NCBI GenBank assembly: GCA_030386875.1
Contig: CM059577.1
Coordinates: forward strand, 24,625,038 to 24,689,037
DNA from: Morinoia aosen
Taxonomy: Eukaryota > Arthropoda > Malacostraca > Amphipoda > Talitridae
Length of the DNA: 64,000 bases
Direction: 5' to 3'
Positions 47,101 through 59,100 of the stretch are shown here, in pieces. Numbering within the stretch: the first letter of the stretch is position 1; every line of letters starts with the position of its first letter. The position numbers and the translations under genes were made by a program. A model generated the notes under the pieces. That model did not search any database. It was not told where the DNA came from and saw only the letters and a program-made list of their open reading frames with translations.

Positions 47101-50100
47101 GAGGTGTATTCTCCCACAGATTATGCCGCACATAGAACCAACAAATTAAGAAGAAAAAGGAAGAAACGAATAAGAAGAGACAGCAAAGGCTGGAAAACCT
47201 AAAGATGTAAAGTGAGAATCATGAAAGATAGAAGGCCCGAAGATCCATCAACGGCTGAGGGATCTAACAGTATTTTCCAGGAGGCACCAGCCCCCATAGA
47301 ATAGGAAACACAAACCTACCTAACCTAAACCTATTGCCAAGGGGTGTACATATAACATTAGGCTTTGAAGAATGAATGCAAGCAAAAGCATGAAATTTTT
47401 TCACGTTCTACATTTTCAGGGCTCATGCCAGTGTTGCGTAACTGGAGCACAACTGATGAATTAACACATCCACTATATGATACTACACAGTTGTTGCTTG
47501 GTTGGTTGGTGCGTGTGTCTGTGACGCCCACAAGGATGCTTAATGACCGTATCTGTGATACGAGTTTCACCAGGGCACAAGTGCAAGAATATTTCAATCG
47601 CGGGTACTATTAAGATCGATATATTTGGACGTCATCCACATCTGCAAGATTTATTTAAGGCAAATATCAAATCCCGTCATTTTTGACGAGCCGTGTACAC
47701 TGGTAATACAATAAAATGCAAAGACAATACTCCAATAAGTCTCCTGCACACAGTATCACAACAGGAGACTGAATGATGAAAGTTTTACGGCGCTTAAAAC
47801 GATAATGTGAATGACAGCAAACCAAATGCCTTAATTGCGTGCCTCTCAGTGACAATGTTTTAAGACAAACATAGGCCTCGAAGCCACCTCCCAAAGCACA
47901 CCACACTTCAATGCAAAAGCTACCTCATATAAAAAGATAGAAAAATACACAACTGACCGAGTTTCTTAGCAACACCGAGGAGCCACTTGATGTCCTCGCC
48001 GTAGGGCGGGTGCGGGGCGTACTTGTTCTGGGGCCTGTCGTCCTGCACGCGCCGGGACAGCGTCTCCATGGCCAGCATGCCCACGCGGTACGCGTTCATC
48101 AGGTACTGCACGCTGCGCTGCTGCTGCTGCTGCTCTGCCACAACCTGCACGTGTTGCGTTCGAAATAAGTTTGAGCCACGACATAGGTGTTCCAAAGGGA
48201 GGAAAGAGGCAAGCGCCCTGCACGCCGCATTGCTGCTGCTGCTCTGCCACAACCTGCACGTGTCGCGTTCGAAATAAGTTTGAGCCACGACATAGGTGTT
48301 CCTAAGGGAGGAAAGAGGCAGGCGCCCTGCACGCCGCATTGCTGCTGTTCTGCCACTACTTGCATACTGTGTTACGTTGGAAATAAGCTTGAGCCACGAC
48401 AAAGGTGTTCCAAAGAGAGGGAAGCACCCCATACTATGGAGTAAAGGAAACAGGAAATATACGCACAAGACATTAATCCTGCGCATCGAAACAGTAAAAC
48501 TGATGGACGTTCTAGACTCAACATAGAAATTCAGGGAGCATTAGGTGATGAAGGAAAAAAGATGACAAAGATCCCCATAAAGATGGTCCGTAACAAAACC
48601 AAAAACGTTCAGTCAACATAAAGAAGGCCTCCCTAATCTTTAGCACAGAACCTCTCATCTTCCTCCTGGGAGTGCTAATGCCCATAGATACAGTAACTAT
48701 ATTCTATTGAGATGGGATACATCATGCAGTGATCAGGCTCGGGCCGTATGGAGTGAGCCCGGTGGAAATGTGTGTTGCCAATCGTCTAACCGCAATGAAA
48801 CAAAGCATTGGGAGATGTTCAATGAAAAACGAACCAAATATTCATTAATTTGACCCTGGTGAAAATGTTACCAGCACTCTATCACTATGCATCTTCCTAT
48901 GTAAAATTAGAGACCTAAAGAAATGTTGCATAGATAAACGCATGAAAAAATTTGTCTAGGGTGACATCAGCCACTAACGTAATTGAGTAGACGTAATGTA
49001 GATGAAAGTTCTCATGAAACTCGGACAATTAAATGTTTTTTTCAACTAAAATTAACATGTTTACTATTTCGTTACACTGAGAATTGGAATGCACCCAGCA
49101 CAGTACAATATTTTCATCATTAATATTACACACAGGGACTCAACAATGACATCACAAAATCTTTATTTCTAAGTATTCTAGAAATTATTCACAACAGTTT
49201 ACGCAAAATACTATGATTCAAAGACCTCATTTGATCACAGCACTTTTTGAGTCCTCTCAGAACAGTTTTTAAAATAAGGTATAAAATTAGGAAAGCATTT
49301 TCAGGAGATTGTAGCATACAGCATAGGGCTTTTCTTACTCTCTCCTGCACAGGCTACAAGACAACGCCGTTAACACGAGACATAAGAAAAATTCTCAATA
49401 TAACTATAGAAAATCATGATTTTGCGCCCTCACAGCACCACACACAAGATGTTAAATTATACGCCCAACAGTCGACGGATTGGATGAATTAAAATTTAAT
49501 TCCAAGGCAGTGTCGTCATTCACACACACGAACTTGGAAATAAAGATCAAATCTGAACTTCAAAATAAAAATTTTCAGTAATAATAAAATATCAAAATAG
49601 CCCATTGCCTTTTGCAGTTCAGTGGAAAAGGGAACAACTTGAAAAAATGCACCTGGAGATACAAAACCACAAAAACCTGAAAACTTTCCGAGTTTTAATA
49701 CGAAACTTGAAGGAAGCAAATTTTAGACCAGAGGTTCCAACTTTTTCTGCCCTGTATCCCTAAAAAAATTCGATTCGAACCTCGTGCCCACTGAAATAAA
49801 AATGCCAACAAATAGCCAATATCCTGGTATTAACCGGGACTTTTCTCGCACCCCTTGGAATATCGACTCTCACCCCAGGTTGGGAACCTCTGCCATAAAC
49901 GATATACAAAAATGCTTTACAGTAACATCAGTCAACTACGTATAACACTCACCTGTTGTTGCGGCTGCTGCTGTTGAGGATGTTGCTGTTGTTGAGGGTG
50001 CTGCTGCTGTTGTTGTTGCAGATGTTGCTGTTGCTGCTGTTGTTGTTGAGGATGTTGCTGCTGTTGAGTGTGTTGCTGCTGCTGCTGCTGAGGGTGTTGC

Positions 50101-53100
50101 TGCTGCTGCTGTTGTTGTTGTTGTTGTTGTGGGTGTTGCTGGAGCTGTTGCTGAGGAGGGGGAGGGGGCTGAGGCTGCATATGTTGCGGGTGTTGCATGG
50201 CAGCACCTGCAAACAGAATAAACAACATACGAGAGATTTTATAATAATATTCTTTAGAAAAGCTGTCATTAGTTGTATTAGTATTTTGAAGACTGCTGAC
50301 ATGAAGTAAAGATCTGTCAGCTAAATTAAAAATCGCGTCAGTTGTATTAGAGATTCATAAGCTGAAATAAAGGTCCCTTCGGTTGAATTTAAGAGTCCCG
50401 TCAATGGAATTAAAGGTCCCGTCAATGGAATTAAAGGTCCCGTCAATGGAATTAAAGGTCCTTTGTCAGTTGAATTAAAGGTCCTTTGTCAGTTGAATTA
50501 AAGGTCCTTTGTCAGTTGAATTAAAGGTCCTTTGTCAGTTGAATTAAAGGTCCTTTGTCAGTTGAATTAAAGGTCCTTTGTCAGTTGAATTAAAGGTCCT
50601 TTGTCAGTTGAATTAAAGGTCCTTTGTCAGTTGAATTAAAGGTCCTTTGTCAGTTGAATTAAAGGTCCTTTGTCAGTTGAATTAAAGGTCCTTTGTCAGT
50701 TGAATTAAAGGTCCTTTGTCAGTTGAATTAAAGGTCCTTTGTCACTTGAATTAAAGGTCCTTTGTCACTTGAATTAAAGGTCCTTTGTCACTTGAATTAA
50801 AGGTCCTTTGTCACTTGAATTAAAGGTCCTTTGTCACTTGAATTAAAGGTCCTTTGTCACTTGAATTAAAGGTCCTTTGTCACTTGAATTAAAGGTCCTT
50901 TGTCAGTTGAATTAAAGGTCCTTTGTCAGTTGAATTAAAGGTCCTTTGTCAGTTGAATTAAAGGTCCTTTGTCAGTTGAATTAAAGGTCCTTTGTCAGTT
51001 GAATTAAAGGTCCTTTGTCAGTTGAATTAAAGGTCCTTTGTCAGTTGAATTAAAGGTCCTTTGTCACTTGAATTAAAGGTCCTTTGTCACTTGAATTAAA
51101 GGTCCTTTGTCACTTGAATTAAAGGTCCTTTGTCACTTGAATTAAAGGTCCTTTGTCACTTGAATTAAAGGTCCTTTGTCACTTGAATTAAAGGTCCTTT
51201 GTCACTTGAATTAAAGGTCCTTTGTCACTTGAATTAAAGGTCCTTTGTCACTTGAATTATAGGTCCTTTGTCACTTGAATTATAGGTCCTTTGTCACTTG
51301 AATTATAGGTCCTTTGTCACTTGAATTAAAGGTCCTTTGTCAGTTGAATTAAAGGTCCTTTGTCAGTTGAATTAAAGGTCCTTTGTCAGTTGAATTAAAG
51401 GTCCTTTGTCAGTTGTATTAAAGGTCCTTTGTCAGTTGAATTAAAGGTCCTTTGTCAGTTGAATTAAAGGTCCTTTGTCAGTTGAATTAAAGGTCCTTTG
51501 TCAGTTGAATTAAAGGTCCTTTGTCAGTTGAATTAAAGGTCCTTTGTCAGTTGAATTAAAGGTCCTTTGTCAGTTGAATTAAAGGTCCTTTGTCAGTTGA
51601 ATTAAAGGTCCTTTGTCAGTTGAATTAAAGGTCCTTTGTCAGTTGAATTAAAGGTCCTTTGTCAGTTGAATTAAAGGTCCTTTGTCAGTTGAATTAAAGG
51701 TCCTTTGTCAGTTGAATTAAAGGTCCTTTGTCAGTTGAATTAAAGGTCCTTTGTCAGTTGAATTAAAGGTCCTTTGTCAGTTGAATTAAAGGTCCTTTGT
51801 CAGTTGAATTAAAGGTCCTTTGTCACTTGAATTAAAGGTCCTTTGTCACTTGAATTAAAGGTCCTTTGTCACTTGAATTAAAGGTCCTTTGTCACTTGAA
51901 TTAAAAGTCCTTTGTCACTTGAATTAAAGGTCCTTTGTCACTTGAATTAAAGGTCCTTTGTCACTTGAATTAAAGGTCCTTTGTCACTTGAATTAAAGGT
52001 CCTTTGTCACTTGAATTAAAGGTCCTTTGTCACTTGAATTAAAGGTCCTTTGTCACTTGAATTAAAGGTCCTTTGTCACTTGAATTAAAGGTCCTTTGTC
52101 AGTTGAATTAAAGGTCCTTTGTCAGTTGAATTAAAGGTCCTTTGTCAGTTGAATTAAAGGTCCTTTGTCAGTTGAATTAAAGGTCCTTTGTCAGTTGAAT
52201 TAAAGGTCCTTTGTCAGTTGAATTAAAGGTCCTTTGTCAGTTGAATTAAAGGTCCTTTGTCAGTTGAATTAAAGGTCCTTTGTCAGTTGAATTAAAGGTC
52301 CTTTGTCAGTTGAATTAAAGGTCCTTTGTAAGTTGAATTAAAGGTCCTTTGTCAGTTGAATTAAAGGTCCTTTGTCAGTTGAATTAAAAGTCCTTTGTCA
52401 GTTGAATTAAAAGTCATTTGTCAGTTGAATTAAAGGTCATTTGTCAGTTGAATTAAAGGTCATTTGTCAGTTGAATTAAAGGTCCTTTGTCAGTTGAATT
52501 AAAGGTCCTTTGTCAGTTGAATTAAAGGTCCTTTGTCAGTTTGAATTGAAGGTCCTTTGTCAGTTTGAATTAAAGGTCCTTTGCCAGTTGAATTAAAGGT
52601 CCTTTGTCAGTTGAATTAAAGGTCCTTTGTCAGTTGAATTAAAGGTCCTTTGTCACTTGAATTAAAGGTCCTTTGTCACTTGAATTAAAGGCCATTTGTC
52701 ATTTGAATTAAAGGTCCTTTGTCAGTTGAATTAAAGGTCCTTTGTCAGTTGAATTAAAGGTCCTTTGTCACTTGAATTAAAGGTCCTTTGTCACTTGAAT
52801 TAAAGGTCCTTTGTCACTTGAATTAAAGGTCCTTTGTCACTTGAATTAAAGGTCCTTTTTCAGTTGAATTAAAGGTCCTTTGTCAGTTGAATTAAAGGTC
52901 CTTTGTCAGTTGAATTAAAGGTCCTTTGTCAGTTGAATTAAAGGTCCTTTGTCAGTTGAATTGAAGGTCCTTTGTCAGTTGAACTAAAGGTCTTCTGTCA
53001 GTTGAACTAAAGGTCTTCTATCAGTTGAACTAAAGGTTCTCTGTCAGTTGAACTAAAGGTCCTCTGTCAGTTGAATTAAAGGTCATGTAAGCTGAATTAA

Positions 53101-56100
53101 AGGTCATGTAAGTTTAATTAAAGGTCCTGTCAGTTGAACTAAAGGTCCTTTGTCAGTTGAATTTAAGGTCCTGCCAGTTGAATTAAAGGTCCTGCCAGTT
53201 GAATTAAAGGTCCTGCCGGTTGAATTAAAGGTCCTGCCGGTTGAATTAAAGGTCCAGTCAGTTGAATTAAAGGTCCAGTCAGTTGAATTAAAGGTCCTTT
53301 GTCAGTTGAATTAAAGGTCCTGCCAGTTGAATTAAAGGTCCTGTCAGTTGAATTAAAGGTCCTGTCAGTTGAATTAAAGGTCCTGTCAGTTGAATTAAAG
53401 GTCCTGTCAGTTGAATTGAAGGTCCCGTCGGTAGTATTACAGGTCTTTTTATTCAAACCAAGAACCTCATTATTGAGAAGTAGTAGTAGTATCATGGGTT
53501 TGCAGGCGCTTCAGTAACTCAAACTATATCGCACCGAAGGTCACATAATTTAATAAGTATCAGACTCTTTCAAATTACCACACAAGATGAACATCAATAT
53601 TATTTGAAACCTCATCAATGAAATTACTGGTCTGGTAGACGTAAGTAATTGTCAAGAAAACAAAATGTTCCCAGAACACGTAAATGTTTATGGCAAACAA
53701 ATCACCTCAACAGTTCACATACCTGTCTTCAGTTAAGCTATCCATCACAGCATTTTTCTTTACCGATTAATCCATACATAAATCCTCGAAATTTCTATTC
53801 ATTTTTAGCAAATGAGTCAACTGCAAAACGTTTACTATTTCAACACACATAAATTGAAATATTCTGTATACAAGCTAATAAACCGCAAAATTAATTCTAA
53901 CATCAAAATTGAAAACCTCCATATATTTCTCATGAACGAGTCGGTCAATTTACAGACCACAACGGACCAATGGAGCAGGAATGACACAGGATGACCATCA
54001 ACAAGAAACGACCAACAGAGGAGCGAGTAAATATTAGCAACTTCACAAACTCGAATAGACCGACAGCATGGAATACTAAAAAAAATTGCACTGAAACAGA
54101 AACAAACCAACGCCCAAACCAATAGAAATGGGAAGAGTTATTTTGAATAAGGTTAGAGACACAAACAAAAAGGAAATGGAAACGTGCTTTAGGATATGGA
54201 CAAGAACTAACAAATAGAGATGGAAACAAACTAAGTTACGGACAAGGACTAGAGATGTGACTCAAAAAAAAAAAAAAAAAAAAAAAACTATGCCGTTTAA
54301 AAAAAAAAACACTTTTTACAAAAAAAGAAAACATGGACAAAAAAATGTGGATATATTTTTTTTATATTTTGTCTGAAAATAACTCAGCAAGAAAATGAAC
54401 CAAATTACATTATTTGTTTTCATGTCAGATTACAAAATAAAACAGCATACTTCTTAATTTATGGTTTTCCATGATTTTATGAAATTGTTCATTTTTTGTG
54501 GTTTCATATTTTGATATTTCATTTATTTTACAATACATGTGAATGACCTTCAACTCCCAAAATGATGTGTTATAATAACATATCTTTACTTATGGTCATT
54601 GAAAGAGATGTGACCAAAAAACCATGCTTTTTTTAAATGTTATTTATATAGAAAATTGTGACTAAAAAACATGGATATTAATATATTTTATGTGACCTAA
54701 AAAATCCAATGCTGTTTTTTGAAAGAAACATTGTTTTTTTTACAGAAAAATCATGTTTAAAAAAACATGGCTATTATTATATTTTATGGGACCAAGAAAT
54801 CATTTTTTTTAAAACATTTAAAAAAATCATGACTAAAAAACACGGATGTAAATATCAGGAAAGTCATTTTTCTTTTATCGAATTGTCTTTAGAAACTTAT
54901 AAACAAAGAACACTGAGAATATTGAAATCATATTTTATTTGAACTGTACAAGGTCTTAGAATAAAATATCAACAAAGAATCTATTCACTCTTTAAACCTT
55001 TTGGAGACCAGCTCCATCCTCAGTTAGCCATTCAGTAAAATGTGGTAAAATGGACAGTGAATTTTCACTGTTCCTTTTACCACATTTTACTGAATGACTT
55101 ACGGAGGATGGAGCTGGTCTCCGAAAAGTTTTATAGAGTGAATAGAGTCTTTGTAGATATTTTATTCTAAGACCTGGTACGGTTCTAATGGATATTAATA
55201 TGCTTTGTGTGACCAAAAAATCCATGCTGTTTTTTAAACATGTTTTGGTTACAAAAAGTCATGACTAAAAAACACGGATATTAATATACTTTATTTGACC
55301 ATAAACAACCATGCTGCTTTTTGAAAAACATCTTTTTATAGAAAAATCATGACTAAAAAACGTTTATATTAATGTATTCTATATGCCAAAAAAAAACATG
55401 CTGGTTTTTTAAATCATGTTATCTTTACCAAAAAAATCATGACTAAAAAACATGGTTAATGACTTTTTGTGAAAAAACATGGTTTATGAAAATGTCACGG
55501 TTTTTTTGGTCAGATAAAATATATTAACACTTATACTTTTTTAGTCATGTTTTTTCTGTAAATAAACATTTTTTTTCAAAAAACATGATTTTTTGGTAAC
55601 ATAAAATAAATTAATATCCATGTTTTTCTTAAAAAGAAGTCATGACCAAAAAATTAATAATAACTTCTTTGTAAAAAAAAACATGCTTTTAAAAAACAAT
55701 GATTTTTTGGTGACATAAAATACATTAATATCCATGATTTTTAAGATACTATTTTTTATGAAAAACATGTAAAATAAAACAGAATGGTTTCTTTGGTCAC
55801 ATAAAATATATTCATATCCAGGTTTTCTTATACATGATTGTTTGTGAAAAAACATGTATTTTAAAAAACATCATGGATTTTTTGGTCTCATAAATATATT
55901 ATTCATGTTTTTTTAGTCATGATTTTTTAGTAAAAAACATGTGTTTTAAACCCTTCACTGCATAGTGTGTCGAATATGACACAAACTGAATTTTTCTGTG
56001 TGTAGGAATAATTGATTAAAACCTGTGCATTTCTGCGGTTTGTACCGCTAATGAGACATACTCTACAAAAAATAAAAGCTAATGAAACATGTTCGACAAA

Positions 56101-59100
56101 CCCCTCCAGCGGCAGAGTTAGTTTGAACTCCATAACAGGCGAGTGCTGACATTGCTATTTTTCTATTTCCGGAAATAATCCATGCAGTGAAGGGTTAAAA
56201 AAACTGCATGGGGTTTTTTAGGTCACATAAAATATGTTGTGTTTTTTAGTCATGATTTTTTGTAAAAAAAAACAGTATGGTTATGTTTGGTACCAGAAAA
56301 TATATTAATATTCATTATTATTAGTCATAATTTTGTTCTAAAAAAAATGTTTTAAAAAAACAGCATGTTTATTTTAGTCACCTAAAATATATTAATATCC
56401 TTGTTTTTTAGTCATTTTTTTGTAATAAAAACATCAATAAGAAACCATACAGTAAAAGTGGTGGAAGATAACCCACAATTACCTAGAGGAGTCTAAGAGG
56501 AACAGCAGGAGCTACAGAACTTATATTGATGGAGTCAAAATTCAGAGCTAATTATCTCAACTATGTCTGATTTTTTTGGTCACATAAAAATAAAATCAGG
56601 CATAGTAGAGATAGTAAGCTCAGAATTTTGACTCCATCAATGTAAGTTCTGTGGCTCCTGCTGTTCCTCTTAGACTCCTCTAGGTAATTGTGGGTTATCT
56701 GCCACCACTTTTACTGTATGGTTTCCTTTTGATGTTTTTATTACAAAAAAATGACTAAAAAACATGGATATGAATATATTTTAGGTGTCAAAAAAAAAAA
56801 CCACACATACACTTTACAAAATTTAGGTGTGTCCATAAAAAAACACATAAATAACATGTTATTTTGGCAAAAAAAAAACCCATCAAATAAAACCGTTCTT
56901 TTTGCATCACTAACAAGGACTATGCAGCTGAGATGGAAACGTGTCAACATGTATAAGGTTAAGGACAAATGCTAACCAATAAAGAAGGAAACGAGTTTAA
57001 TTATATTATGGTAATGTGAAAAAACGAACCAATAGAGACGGGAGGTGGAGCAGACTGGTGGTAGAAGGGACGGGCCAGCAGCGGGGGAGCCATACCATGG
57101 GGGGCGGGGGCGGGCATGTAGGGGGGCTGGGTGTTCTGCGCCCCCACAGGGAACCCCGCGGGTACGGGGTACAGGCTCCCCCCTTGGTGGGGGGGCAGGG
57201 GCGGCTGCAGCATCGGCCCCATGTTGGACGGCATCCCCGCCATGGTGTTCTGCGATGGACTTCCACCGTTTGGCTGCACAAATATTTTAAATTTGATCAT
57301 GAAAATTGAGCAATGATTAGTAAATACAACCAACTAATTTAGTAACGACAGTTGTGTCTATTTTTGCAGTCCATGATTAGATTGTTAGTAAAAATAATCT
57401 ACTATTTAGTGATGAAAACGATTCTTACTCTGACAGTCCATGTGCCTTGATCGTTTTTTCGCGATGATGAGGTACGAATTACTTTATTTGAAAACAAGTT
57501 ATTATTCTAATACAAGCAAAACTTGAAAACAACGACTAAGTCTTTGGTTATTGTCGCACCATAAGCTCGACAGGAAGCTAAAACAGCGAGACCTTTTCTG
57601 TAGGCAAAAGAGACAGTACGATCGAGTAAGCAGTAAATACAGAAATGTGTAATACAGCTGCGTTTGAATGCTTTCTTTAACTCTTAACACTCAACAAAAT
57701 TATGAACGCTGTTTTGCATCACGTGCAAAATGGCATGAAGCTCTAAACATTCTCAGTTATACAACTTGACACAACGCTGGTTCTGACCGTACGAAATTCT
57801 ATCTATTATAGTAACCATCATTTTACTGCAACTGATCACTCAAAATTGCCCCAAGAAAGAAAAAGCAAAGAACAGTAAACATATAATTCATAGATTAACG
57901 ATTTAAGTATAAAATTTCCCTTCGTTTTAGATCATGAAAACCTTGATAACTATTTTGAATTGAGAAGTTAACAAAAAAATGGGAAAATGGAACTGGAAAC
58001 TTTCTTTTCGAAAGTACTGAAGAGAACAAGATAATCAACTGCAGTTGTGTGCGTTCTTGTTTCACATTTTCTGGAAACTCCTAATTCACGGGATGCGAGC
58101 AAGAAATGCAAGTATAAATTCTCATTTTCATGACTCCTAAGAACCATCATACGACTCTTTATCCCAGAACAGACCAAAGGAGAAAAAAGTCCGAACACTC
58201 TGCACTCAACAGTATAAAAAAGGCTTTCTTTCAAATAGATTTTTCGCAATTAGTTCATTATCGTTTTTTGTTCTTTGTTTTACAGCACTGATGATGGAAT
58301 CAGAGATTCCAAAACGTTTGCTATTAAAAGAATGGTCCTTTTTATATTGGTTCTTCTTTTCATTTTGCATATTATGTAGATTTCCCAGAAACACCCTTTT
58401 AATTCTATTCAGCACTGTAAGTACAATAACATTAACAGCGACGGGAACTGACAAAATCAACATTAAAGCACAGAGGCAAGTCCGTTGCCGCTCCCTTCTA
58501 CGCACTACAAGAGCAGCAATGTTAGATCCATGCCATTGAGGAGAGTGAGATACAATGAACTAAACAGTTCAGTAACCTGACTTATCAGGGGAATGTAGTG
58601 CTGGGAACTACAAATGAATACTTGATCTTCTTGCTGCATGAGCAGCGCTAATGGTCTACGAGCCAATACAGAAGGTTGTGCCGTGAAACTACTTCTAGAA
58701 GTAGTACTTGCTAGAGCAGCTGTGATAAGGTCTTACTAGCTAACAAAAGAATCAATACCACACCAGAAGCCAGGATACAAGGACAACTAGAAGACAAATT
58801 TTAGTTTGAGAAGCAATACTATATCCAATACTATAAGCCAGCTTGCTAAAACCGAGTACTAAGCTTTAGAATGAGATCAATTTTTGTTGGGTATACAGTA
58901 CTAAAGGCCTACTAGTTCGTGCCATAATTGGCACTAGTAAACCGCTAGCTAGAGCACTAGCACAGTGGTTTTTAACCTGGGTTCGGCATGGTAAAGTTTG
59001 TGCACTAATACAGTACATAGCTATTTACATCTGTGTTATATTTGAAGAAAAAAGCACATTTTTCCAACTACGAAGGTTGCGATGAATGCATTTATGGAAG

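Larger units (their letters stand above)
54600..56890. repeat. A+T-rich repeat array arranged in inverted orientation
   Basis: About 54600-55480 is made of diverged units with gactaaaaaacatggatatt and attttatgtgacc. About 55490-56440 carries the same motifs reversed (ggtcacataaaatatatt, ccatgttttttagtcatg). From 56745 the first orientation returns. Units are roughly 85-100 bp. Two palindromes and one MITE interrupt it. Confidence 0.75.

Noticed and set aside
47966-48486. Open frame of 188 codons extending ZSWIM8 exon 7 upstream
   Set aside because: The upstream part is tandem copies of the acceptor region plus retroposon sequence, with no conservation. The true exon begins after the AG at 48145-48146.
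49956-50309. 117-codon poly-Leu open frame on the plus strand
   Set aside because: Shadow of the ZSWIM8 poly-Gln exon on the opposite strand.
53163-53495. 110-codon minus-strand frame with NSTDRTF repeats
   Set aside because: By-product of the 23-bp array; degenerate at both ends and without splice support.
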